This document shows positions 15,301 through 26,785 of a DNA stretch of 64,000 bases, piece after piece (position 1 is the first letter of the stretch; each line of letters begins with the position of its first letter). Under the pieces are notes generated by a model. The model had not been told where the DNA came from and did not search any database. It saw only the letters and a list, made by a program, of their open reading frames with translations. The stretch is from Rhabditoides inermis (taxonomy: Eukaryota > Nematoda > Chromadorea > Rhabditida > Rhabditidae): the NCBI GenBank assembly GCA_963966185.1, contig CAWZYM010000191.1, forward strand, positions 303,501 through 367,500. Reading direction: 5' to 3'. A program made the position numbers and the translations under genes.

Positions 15301-16530
15301 TGGAGGGACAGATAAGGATGTAGAGGGACAGATAAGGGATTGGAGGTACTGAAAGAGATGTAGAGGTACAGATGAGGTTGGAGGTACAGATAAGGATTGG
15401 AGGGACAGATAAGGATGTAGAGGTACAGATGAGGTTGGAGGGACAGATAAGGATGTAGAGGGACAGATAAGGGATTGGAGGGACAGATAAGGATGTAGAG
15501 GGACAGATAAGGGATTGGAGGGACAGATAAGGATGTAGAGGTACAGATAAGGGATAGGAGGGACATATAAGGATGTAGAGGTACAGATACAGATAAGGGA
15601 TTGGAGGTACAGATAACGATGTAGAGGGACAGATAAGGGATTCGAGGGACAGATAAGAATGTAGAGGGACAGATTAGGGATTGGAGGGACAGATAAGGGA
15701 TTGAAGAGACAGATAAGGATGTAGAGGTACAGATAAGGATGTAGAGGGACAGATAAGGGATTGAAGAGACAGATAATGATGAAGAGGGACAGATAAGGGA
15801 TAGGAGGGACATATAAGGATGTAGAGGGACAGATAAGGGATTGGAGGGACAGATAAGGATGTAGAGAAACACATAAGGGATTGGAGGTACAGATAAGGAT
15901 GTAGAGGGACAGATAAGGGATTGGAGGGACATATAAGGATGTAGAGGGACAGATTAGGGATTGGAGGGACAGATAAGGATGTAGAGAAACACATAAGGGA
16001 TTGAAGAGACAGATAATGATGAAGAGGGACAGATATGGGATAGGAGGGACAGATAAGGATGTAGAGGGACGGATAAGGGATTGGAGGTACAGATAAGGAT
16101 GTAGAGGGACAGATAAGGGATTGGAGGGACATATAAGGATGTAGAGGGACAGATTAGGGATTGGAGGGACAGATAAGGATGTAGAAGGACAGATAAGGGA
16201 TTGGAGGGACAGATAAGGATGTAGAGGGACAGATAAGGGATTGGAGGTACTGAAAGAGATGTAGAGGTACAGATGAGGTTGGAGGTACAGATAAGGATTG
16301 GAGGGACAGATAAGGATGTAGAGGTACAGATGAGGTTGGAGGGACAGATAAGGATGTAGAGGGACAGATAAGGGATTGGAGGGACAGATAAGGATGTAGA
16401 GGGACAGATAAGGGATTGGAGGGACAGATAAGGATGTAGAGGTACAGATAAGGGATAGGAGGGACATATAAGGATGTAGAGGTACAGATACAGATAAGGG
16501 ATTGGAGGTACAGATAACGATGTAGAGGGA
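12307..16530. repeat. Higher-order repeat, period 2,720 bp
   Basis: The stretch from about 12307 to 13810 recurs at 15027-16530 (offset 2,720 bp). It includes the unusual short units GTACTGAAAGAGATGTAG and GTACAGATGAGGTTGGAG. Part of the same block appears again from 20201 (offset 5,174 bp from 15027) and, more diverged, at about 21000-21260, 21900-22010 and 23240-23340. Confidence 0.8.
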
Positions 16531-19500
16531 CAGATAAGGGATTCGAGGGACAGATAAGAATGTAGAGGGACAGATTAGGGATTGGAGGGACAGATAAGGA
16601 TGTAGAGGGACAGATAAGGGATTGGAAAGACAGATAAGGATGTAGAGGGACAGATTAGGGATTGGAGGGACAGATAAGGATGTAGAGGGACAGATAAGGG
16701 ATTGAAGGGACAGATAAAGATGTAGATGGACAGATAAGGGATTGGAGGGATAGATAAGGATGTAGAGGGACAGATAAGGGATTGGAGGGACAGATAAGGA
16801 TGTAGAGGTACAGATTAGGGTTTGGAGGGACAGATATGTATGTAGAGGTACAGATAAGGGATTGGAGGGAGAGATAATGATGTAGAGGGACAGATAAGGG
16901 ATTGGAGGGACAGATAAGGATGTAGAGGTACAGATACAGAAAAGGGATTGGAGGTACAGATAAGGATGTAGAGGGACAGATAAGGGATTGGAGGGACAGA
17001 TAAGGATGTAGAGGTACAGATAAGGGATAGGAGGGACATATAAGGATGTAGAGGTACAGATACAGATAAGGGATTAGAGGTACAGATAAGGATGTAGAGG
17101 GACAGATAAGGGATTGGAGGGACAGATAAGGATGTAGAGGGAGAGATTAGGGATTGGAGGGACAGATAAGGATGTAGAGGGACAGATAAGGGATTGGAGG
17201 GACAGATAAGGATCTAGAGGGACAGATTAGGGATTGGAGGGACAGATAAGGATGTAGAGGGACAGATAAGGGATTCGAGGGACAGATAAGGATGTAGAGG
17301 GACAGATAAGGGATTGGAGGGACAGATAAGGATGTAGAGGGACAGATAAGGGATTGGAGGGACAGATAAGGATGTAGAGGGACAGATAAGGGATTGGAGG
17401 GACAGATAAGGATGTAGAGGTACAGATAAGGGATAGGAGGGACATATAAGGATGTAGAGGTACAGATACAGATAAGGGATTGGAGGTACAGATAAAGATG
17501 TAGAGGGACAGATAAGGGATTGGAGGGACAGATAAGGATGTAGAGGGACAGATTAGGGATTGGAGGGACAGATAAGGATGTAGAGGGACAGATAAGGGAT
17601 TGGAGGGACAGATAAGGATGTAGAGGTACAGATAAGGGATAGGAGGGACATATAAGGATGTAGAGGTACAGATACAGATAAGGGATTGGAGGGACAGATA
17701 AGGATGTAGAGGGACAGATAAGGGATTGGAGGGACAGATAAGGATGTAGAGGGACAGATAAGGGATTGGAGGGACAGATAAGGATGTAGAGGTACAGATA
17801 CAGATAAGGGATTGGAGGTACAGATAAGGATGTAGAGGGACAGATAAGGGATTGGAGGGACAGATAAGGATGTAGAGGTACATATAAGGAATAGGAGGGA
17901 CATATAAGGATGTAGAGGTACAGATACAGATAAGGGATTGGAGGTACAGATAAGGATGTAGAGGGACAGATAAGGGATTGGAGGGACATATAAGGATGTA
18001 GAGGGACAGATTAGGGATTGGAGGGACAGATAAGGATGTAGAGGGACAGATAAGGGATTGGAGGATCAGATAAGGATGTAGAGGGACAGATTAGGGATTG
18101 GAGGGACAGATAAGGATGTAGAGGGACAGATAAGGGATTGGAGGGACAGATAAAGATGTAGATGGACAGATAAGGGATTGGAGGGATAGATAAGGATGTA
18201 GAGGGACAGATAAGGGATTGGAGGGACAGATAAGGATGTAGAGGTACAGATTAGGGTTTGGAGGGACATATATGTATGTAGAGGTACAGATAAGGGATTG
18301 GAGGGAGAGATAATGATGTAGAGGGACAGATAAGGGATTGGAGGGACAGATAAGGATGTAGAGGTACAGATACAGAAAAGGGATTGGAGGTACAGATAAG
18401 GATGTAGAGGGACAGATAAGGGATTGGAGGGACAGATAAGGATGTAGAGGTACAGATAAGGGATAGGAGGGACATATAAGGATGTAGAGGTACAGATACA
18501 GATAAGGGATTAGAGGTACAGATAAGGATGTAGAGGGACAGATAAAGGATTGGAGGGACAGATAAGGATGTAGAGGGAGAGATTAGGGATTGGAGGGACA
18601 GATAAGGATGTAGAGGGACAGATAAGGGATTGGAGGGACAGATAAGGATCTAGAGGGACAGATTAGGGATTGGAGGGACAGATAAGGATGTAGAGGGACA
18701 GATAAGGGATTCGAGGGACAGATAAGGATGTAGAGGGACAGATAAGGGATTGGAGGGACAGATAAGGATGTAGAGGGACAGATAAGGGATTGGAGGGACA
18801 GATAAGGATGTAGAGGGACAGATAAGGGATTGGAGGGACAGATAAGGATGTAGAGGTACAGATAAGGGATAGGAGGGACATATAAGGATGTAGAGGTACA
18901 GATACAGATAAGGGATTGGAGGTACAGATAAAGATGTAGAGGGACAGATAAGGGATTGGAGGGACAGATAAGGATGTAGAGGGACAGATTAGGGATTGGA
19001 GGGACAGATAAGGATGTATAGGGACAGATAAGGGATTGGAGGGACAGATAAGGATGTAGAGGGAGAGATTAGGGATTGGAGGGACAGATAAGGATGTAGA
19101 GGGACAGATAAGGGATTGGAGGGACAGATAAGGATCTAGAGGGACAGATTAGGGATTGGAGGGACAGATAAGGATGTAGAGGGACAGATAAGGGATTCGA
19201 GGGACAGATAAGGATGTAGAGGGACAGATAAGGGATTGGAGGGACAGATAAGGATGTAGAGGGACAGATAAGGGATTGGAGGGACAGATAAGGATGTAGA
19301 GGGACAGATAAGGGATTGGAGGGACAGATAAGGATGTAGAGGTACAGATAAGGGATAGGAGGGACATATAAGGATGTAGAGGTACAGATACAGATAAGGG
19401 ATTGGAGGTACAGATAAAGATGTAGAGGGACAGATAAGGGATTGGAGGGACAGATAAGGATGTAGAGGGACAGATTAGGGATTGGAGGGACAGATAAGGA

Positions 19501-21249
19501 TGTATAGGGACAGATAAGGGATTGGAGGGACAGATAAGGATGTAGAGGGACGGATAAGGGATTGGAGGTACAGATAAGGATGTAGAGGGGCAGATAAGGG
19601 ATTGGAGAGACAGATAAGGATGTAGAGGGACAGATAAGGGATTGGAGGGACAGATAAGGATGTAGAGGTACAGATAAGGGATAGGAGGGACATATAAGGA
19701 TGTAGAGGTACAGATACAGATAAGGGATTGGAGATACAGATAAGGATGTAAAGGGACACATAAGGGATTGAAAAGACAGATAAGGATGTAGAGGTACAGA
19801 TAAGGGATTGGAGGGACAGATAAGGATGTAGAGGGACAGATAAGGATGTAGAGGGACAGATAAGGGATTGAAGAGACAGATAAGGATGTAGAGGTACAGA
19901 TAAGGATGTAGAGGGACAGATAAGGGATTGAAGAGACAGATAATGATGAAGAGGGACAGATAAGGGATAGGAGGGACATATAAGGATGTAGAGGGACAGA
20001 TAAGGGATTGGAGGGACAGATAAGGATGTAGAGAAACACATAAGGGATTGAAGAGACAGATAATGATGAAGAGGGACAGATAAGGGATAGGAGGGACAGA
20101 TAAGGATGTAGAGGGACGGATAAGGGATTGGAGGTACAGATAAGGATGTAGAGGGACAGATAAGGGATTGGAGGGACATATAAGGATGTAGAGGGACAGA
20201 TTAGGGATTGGAGGGACAGATAAGGATGTAGAAGGACAGATAAGGGATTGGAGGGACAGATAAGGATGTAGAGGGACAGATAAGGGATTGGAGGTACTGA
20301 AAGAGATGTAGAGGTACAGATGAGGTTGGAGGTACAGATAAGGATTGGAGGGACAGATAAGGATGTAGAGGTACAGATAAGGGATTGGAGGGACAGATAA
20401 GGATGTAGAGGGACAGATAAGGGATTGGAGGGACAGATAAGGATGTAGAGGTACAGATAAGGGATAGGAGGGACATATAAGGATGTAGAGGTACAGATAC
20501 AGATAAGGGATTGGAGGTACAGATAACGATGTAGAGGGACAGATAAGGGATTCGAGGGACAGATAAGAATGTAGAGGGACAGATTAGGGATTGGAGGGAC
20601 AGATAAGGGATTGAAGAGACAGATAAGGATGTAGAGGTACAGATAAGGATGTAGAGGGACAGATAAGGGATTGAAGAGACAGATAATGATGAAGAGGGAC
20701 AGATAAGGGATAGGAGGGACATATAAGGATGTAGAGGGACAGATAAGGGATTGGAGGGACAGATAAGGATGTAGAGAAACACATAAGGGATTGGAGGTAC
20801 AGATAAGGATGTAGAGGGACAGATAAGGGATTGGAGGGACATATAAGGATGTAGAGGGACAGATTAGGGATTGGAGGGACAGATAAGGATGTAGAGAAAC
20901 ACATAAGGGATTGAAGAGACAGATAATGATGAAGAGGGACAGATATGGGATAGGAGGGACAGATAAGGATGTAGAGGGACGGATAAGGGATTGGAGGTAC
21001 AGATAAGGATGTAGAGGGACAGATAAGGGATTGGAGGGACATATAAGGATGTAGAGGGACAGATTAGGGATTGGAGGGACAGATAAGGATGTAGAAGGAC
21101 AGATAAGGGATTGGAGGGACAGATAAGGATGTAGAGGGACAGATAAGGGATTGGAGGTACTGAAAGAGATGTAGAGGTACAGATGAGGTTGGAGGTACAG
21201 ATAAGGATTGGAGGGACAGATAAGGATGTAGAGGTACAGATGAGGTTGG

Positions 21250-24200
21250 AGGGACGGATAAGGATGTAGAGGTACAGATAAGGGTGTAGCGGTACAGATA
21301 AGGGTGTAGAGGGACAGATACGAGATAGGAGGGACAAATAAGTAAATAGAGGTACAGATAAGGGATTGAGGGACAGATAAGGATGTAGAGGTACAGATAA
21401 GGGATTAGAGGGACAGATAAGGATGTAGAGGGACAGATAAGGAGTTGGAGGTCCAGAAAAGGATGTAGAGGTACAGATACGGGATAAGAGAGACAGATAA
21501 GGGATTGGAGACAGATAAGGTCGTAGAGGTACAGATAAGGGATTGGAGGGACAGATAAGGATGTAGAGGGACAGATAAGGGATTGGAGGGACATATAAGG
21601 ATGTAGAGGGACAGATTAGGGATTGGAGGGACAGATAAGGATGTAGAGAAACACATAAGGGATTGAAGAGACAGATAATGATGAAGAGGGACAGATATGG
21701 GATAGGAGGGACAGATAAGGATGTAGAGGGACGGATAAGGGATTGGAGGTACAGATAAGGATGTAGAGGGACAGATAAGGGATTGGAGGGACATATAAGG
21801 ATGTAGAGGGACAGATTAGGGATTGGAGGGACAGATAAGGATGTAGAAGGACAGATAAGGGATTGGAGGGACAGATAAGGATGTAGAGGGACAGATAAGG
21901 GATTGGAGGTACTGAAAGAGATGTAGAGGTACAGATGAGGTTGGAGGTACAGATAAGGATTGGAGGGACAGATAAGGATGTAGAGGTACAGATGAGGTTG
22001 GAGGGACGGATAAGGATGTAGAGGTACAGATAAGGGTGTAGCGGTACAGATAAGGGTGTAGAGGGACAGATACGAGATAGGAGGGACAAATAAGTAAATA
22101 GAGGTACAGATAAGGGATTGAGGGACAGATAAGGATGTAGAGGTACAGATAAGGGATTAGAGGGACAGATAAGGATGTAGAGGGACAGATAAGGAGTTGG
22201 AGGTCCAGAAAAGGATGTAGAGGTACAGATACGGGATAAGAGAGACAGATAAGGGATTGGAGACAGATAAGGTCGTAGAGGTACAGATAAGGGATTGGAG
22301 GGACAGATAAGGATGTAGAGGGACAAATAAGGAATTGGAGGTACAGAAAAGGGATAGGAGGGACAGATAAGGATGTAGAGGGACAGATAAGGAGTTGGAG
22401 GTCCAGAAAAGGATGTAGAGGTACAGATACGGGATAAGAGAGACAGATAAGGGATTGGAGACAGATAAGGTCGTAGAGGTACAGATAAGGGATTGGAGGG
22501 ACAGATAAGGATGTAGAGGGACAAATAAGGAATTGGAGGTACAGAAAAGGGATAGGAGGGACAGATAAGGATGTAGAGGGACAGATAAGGGATTGGAGGG
22601 ACAGATAAGGATGTGGAGGGACAGATACGGGATAAGAGAGACAGATAAGGGATTGGAGACAGATAAGGTCGTAGAGGTACAGATAAGGGATTGGAGGGAC
22701 AGATAAGGATGTAGAGGGACAAATAAGGAATTGGAGGTACAGAAAAGGGATAGGAGGGACAGATAAGGATGTAGAGGGACAGATAAGGGATTGGAGGGAC
22801 AGATAAGGATGTAGAGGGACAGATAAGGGATTGGAGGGACATATAAGGATGTAGAGGGACAGATTAGGGATTGGAGGTACAGATAAGGATGTAGAGGGAC
22901 AGATAAGGGATTGGAGGGACATATAAGGATGTAGAGGGACAGATTAGGGATTGGAGGGACAGATAAGGATGTAGAGAAACACATAAGGGATTGAAGAGAC
23001 AGATAATGATGAAGAGGGACAGATATGGGATAGGAGGGACAGATAAGGATGTAGAGGGACGGATAAGGGATTGGAGGTACAGATAAGGATGTAGAGGGAC
23101 AGATAAGGGATTGGAGGGACATATAAGGATGTAGAGGGACAGATTAGGGATTGGAGGGACAGATAAGGATGTAGAAGGACAGATAAGGGATTGGAGGGAC
23201 AGATAAGGATGTAGAGGGACAGATAAGGGATTGGAGGTACTGAAAGAGATGTAGAGGTACAGATGAGGTTGGAGGTACAGATAAGGATTAGAGGGACAGA
23301 TAAGGATGTAGAGGTACAGATGAGGTTGGAGGGACGGATAAGGATGTAGAGGTACAGATAAGGGTGTAGCGGTACAGATAAGGGTGTAGAGGGACAGATA
23401 CGAGATAGGAGGGACAAATAAGTAAATAGAGGTACAGATAAGGGATTGAGGGACAGATAAGGATGTAGAGGTACAGATAAGGGATTAGAGGGACAGATAA
23501 GGATGTAGAGGGACAGATAAGGAGTTGGAGGTCCAGAAAAGGATGTAGAGGTACAGATACGGGATAAGAGAGACAGATAAGGGATTGGAGACAGATAAGG
23601 TCGTAGAGGTACAGATAAGGGATTGGAGGGACAGATAAGGATGTAGAGGGACAAATAAGGAATTGGAGGTACAGAAAAGGGATAGGAGGGACAGATAAGG
23701 ATGTAGAGGGACAGATAAGGAGTTGCAGGTCCAGAAAAGGATGTAGAGGTACAGATACGGGATAAGAGAGACAGATAAGGGATTGGAGACAGATAAGGTC
23801 GTAGAGGTACAGATAAGGGATTGGAGGGACAGTTAAGGATGTAGAGGGACAAATAAGGAATTGGAGGTACAGAAAAGGGATAGGAGGGACAGATAAGGGA
23901 TTGGAGGGACAGATAAGGATGTAGAGGGACAGATACGGGATAAGAGAGACAGATAAGGGATTGGAGACAGATAAGGTCGTAGAGGTACAGATAAGGGATT
24001 GGAGGGACAGATAAGGATGTAGAGGGACAAATAAGGAATTGGAGGTACAGAAAAGGGATAGGAGGGACAGATAAGGATGTAGAGGGACAGATAAGGGATT
24101 GGAGGGACAGATAAGGATGTAGAGGGACAGATACGGGATAAGAGAGACAGATAAGGGATTGGAGACAGATAAGGTCGTAGAGGTACAGATAAGGGATTGG

Positions 24201-24884
24201 AGGGACAGATAAGGATGTAGAGGGACAAATAAGGAATTGGAGGTACAGAAAAGGGATAGGAGGGACAGATAAGGATGTAGAGGTACAGATAAGGGATTGG
24301 AGGGACAGATAAGGATGTAGAGGGACAAATAAGGAATTGGAGGTACAGAAAAGGGATAGGAGGGACAGATAAGGGATTGGAGGGACAGATAAGGATGTAG
24401 AGGGACAGATACGGGATAAGAGAGACAGATAAGGGATTGGAGACAGATAAGGTCGTAGAGGTACAGATAAGGGATTGGAGGGACAGATAAGGATGTAGAG
24501 GGACAAATAAGGAATTGGAGGTACAGAAAAGGGATAGGAGGGACAGATAAGGATGTAGAGGGACAGATAAGGGATTGGAGGGACAGATAAGGATGTAGAG
24601 GGACAGATACGGGATAAGAGAGACAGATAAGGGATTGGAGACAGATAAGGTCGTAGAGGTACAGATAAGGGATTGGAGGGACAGATAAGGATGTAGAGGG
24701 ACAAATAAGGAATTGGAGGTACAGAAAAGGGATAGGAGGGACAGATAAGGATGTAGAGGTACAGATAAGGGATTGGAGGGACAGATAAGGATGTAGAGGG
24801 ACAAATAAGGAATTGGAGGTACAGAAAAGGGATAGGAGGGACAGATAAGGATGTAGAGGGACAGATAAGGATGTAGAGGGACAA
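21250..24884. repeat. Heterogeneous right edge of array 1
   Basis: In the last 3.6 kb the monomers become diverse: AAATAAGTAAATAGAGG, GTCCAGAAAAGGATG, ATACGGGATAAGAGAG and AGATAAGGTCGTAGAG units appear, several of them not 20 bp long. These variant units are themselves tandemly repeated in blocks of roughly 160-240 bp between 22250 and 24870. A similar set of variants lies at the right edge of array 2 (about 34190-34560), which ties the two array ends together as copies. Confidence 0.8.
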
Positions 24885-25100
24885 TCTCTTTACGCAAGTC
24901 CTTTTGAGAGATAATGATTACTTCATCAAAACTTGCCAACATTCATCAAGAACAATACTTTTTTCCATCAAAATCTTAACTGTGCAAGTGAACGCAAATG
25001 TTTGTATGTAAGTGATAAGTGTCAGAGTTTAGGACACTGTTGTTTTTTTGTTGAGGAATCAAAAAGTGTGTATGTAAGCTGTTCTCGTGTCTTCGTTCTT

Positions 25101-26169
25101 CTACGCATCGTCCTCGCACTCCACACGCCTCGCACGAATCTCATCGAGAACACTGCTGCGCGCGGTCTAGGTGTACGTTAAGTGAGTACTGTACGATTAC
25201 GGTAAGCAAGAATACGGTAAGTACCTGGTGCACGTACGCCCTTTTCTTCTCGTCGAGCATCTTGTTGTGGGCGGAGTGGTCCGGAGAAGGCGAGGGTACG
25301 GTCGGCGGCTTCTCTGCCTCCACTGCAGTGGTCTCCGGCTCCTGTTATAGTTTTTTGTTCGCAATAAGTTGCGCGCGGTGGGGTAGATCAGAGAAAAACG
25401 GAGAGTCAGCTTTCGGCAATACCGCGCAAAACAAGAGAGGCAGACGGTTATGGTACAGTATAAGTGCAAGCGAGGGAGATCGAAATCTATCGCTCTGGCG
25501 CCGAGTATAAGTGCATTTCTTTGAGAACAATACACCAGCGTTCACTACGTTTCGTTCTACGAGCGTCGATGTTCTCGAAACACACTCGATCGCTTCTCTG
25601 TTTCGAAGATATTAAAGTGAACACGTGACCTGGTAGACCTGGTATCACCTGGTTCAGGTTGGCGAGCCTGGTTTGCGGAAGACGCACATTCATCATGTCC
25701 TCATCGTCCGAGTCGGTCAGCAGCGTCTCCCGAGAACGCATCATCTGAATAAATAAATGAGGTAACACTCCACTCAAAAATCAAAAGTCGCACTATTTGT
25801 TTCTTTCTATGTGTGTTGTTGTCTATGTTCTTCATGAATGTTTTTTTTTTCGAACATCTTCTGAACACTATCATGCGACGTGACTCTCGCGTGAGCGTAC
25901 TGTACTCAAAGTATACGGTAGTATTCCGTACCTTCTGCATCCGCCTGATCATATCCTCGCTGCTCTCGTCGATCCTGTCCATGAATGACATGGTCGACTG
26001 CGAGGAGGGCTGCAGGGTTACGGTAAGTACCGTATACTAATCGTAAGGTACCGGTATACTGTACCTACCGTATCCAGACGGCTCCTCTCTAACATCTCCT
26101 CCATCCAGGGAGAGAAGGTGGGACGGGTGTTGGGAATGGGTGGAGCAGACGACATCTAGAGAGGGATGT

Positions 26170-26223
<54 letters not shown>

Positions 26224-26578
26224 GGGGTTACTGTAATACTACGGTACCGTCTGGTTGAGCTGCGACATGGAGCGAGCCCGAGCGGGGGCAGCGTCCTCCC
26301 GCTCTGTGCGAGCAACGGCCGACCGAGCACCGCTCACCTGAGTTATGAGCCACTTTTGCAAGATGGTCGAAAGAAATCGGCCAAAACTAGTGAGAAAATG
26401 ACTACAGCATTGTTTCGACCAAGCTCTAGTGAGTCTAGCCACATGCTTCAGTTATTCACTCGGTCTGTCCGTGACGGTCTACCCACGGTACCGTGTGGGG
26501 CTGGGAGATATGATGGGTGGAGTGAGGAGCAGTGTCGACACGCTCAGCGCGAGCCGCCGCCGACCGAGCCGCGTTCAT
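25101..26578 (-). CDS. Orphan copy of the last seven exons of the RING gene (partial duplicate)
   Basis: Seven exons on the minus strand, all joined in phase 0: 26492-26578, 26248-26337, 26069-26155, 25932-26009, 25649-25744, 25225-25341 and 25101-25166, ending in TAG. Together they read 206 codons plus stop with no break. Each exon has an AG acceptor and GT donor where needed. The sequence is polar and probably partly disordered; recognisable stretches are SPWMEEMLERSRL, MSFMDRIDESSEDMIRRMQK and the acidic LLTDSDDEDMMNV. The first exon begins with ATG directly after an acceptor (TTTAAG), so it may be an internal exon and not a start. The upstream exons of the parent gene are missing here because the duplicated segment ends inside an intron and meets satellite. 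I see no promoter. The reading frame is intact, so it is a recent duplicate, a retained gene end or a pseudogene that has not yet decayed. Confidence 0.75.
25349..25515 (+). repeat. Dispersed repeat of about 165 bp (copy a)
   Basis: Begins near TATAG and CGCAATAAGTTGCGCGCGG, continues through GGGGTAGATCAG, GAGAGTCAGC, GCGCAAAACAAGAGAGGC and CTATCGCTCTGGCG, and ends at GAGTATA. Other copies are at 35055-35221 (duplicated with the segment), 36907-37019 plus 38408-38475 (interrupted), 38596-38760 (minus) and 48962-49130 (minus). The ends are short, AT-rich and roughly inverted, which would fit a small non-autonomous DNA element. It lies in an intron. Confidence 0.75.
26173..26220. repeat. (GA)n microsatellite
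   Basis: Uninterrupted GA run in the intron between the second and third exons of the orphan gene copy; on the minus strand it forms the pyrimidine tract before the acceptor at 26155. The same run is shorter in copy 2 (35888-35925). Confidence 0.95.
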
Positions 26579-26785
26579 CTTAAAGGAGAGGTGCGCGGAA
26601 TAATGACATGAAGTCGACATAGTCAATATTGATATGGCGATCAATTTGAAACCAAAATTAAAATTAAATCATTTAATATAAATTTGATATAAAGTAAAAT
26701 GACAAAATCAGGCAATGCGTCAGTATTTCGTGGTGTAGTACAAACTTGGCACGAGTTTCCAATGGGAATTAATTTTCAAAATTGG

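Larger units (their letters stand above)
1..24884. repeat. Satellite array 1 (20-bp monomer, 40-bp dimer)
   Basis: The array is built from two alternating 20-bp monomers, GGACAGATAAGGGATTGGAG and GGACAGATAAGGATGTAGAG, so the basic unit is 40 bp. Common variants are GTACAG for GGACAG, GATTAGGG for GATAAGGG, ATATAAGG for AGATAAGG, and a 6-bp insertion giving GTACAGATACAGATAAGG. The plus strand is strongly purine-rich. The array starts before the window and ends abruptly at about 24884, where unique sequence begins. No gene is present. The minus strand is open in long stretches only because the monomer lacks stop codons on that strand. Each monomer carries AGATAAG, a WGATAR-type GATA-factor site. 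Confidence 0.97.
24885..26785. repeat. Segmental duplication, copy 1 of unique flank
   Basis: This 1.9-kb segment is nearly identical to 34581-36499. It begins at the same satellite junction (GGGACAATCTCTTTACGC in both) and ends at AATTTTCAAAATTGG, where copy 1 returns to satellite and copy 2 runs on into unique DNA (TCCCGCCACG). Differences are scattered substitutions and small indels, including a different length of the GA run. It carries seven minus-strand exons and one copy of a dispersed repeat. Confidence 0.93.

Noticed and set aside
454..24942. Dozens of long minus-strand reading frames across the satellite, up to 646 codons
   Set aside because: They are a by-product of a stop-free 20-bp tandem unit; the same peptide appears in all three frames and there is no start context, splice pattern or codon bias.
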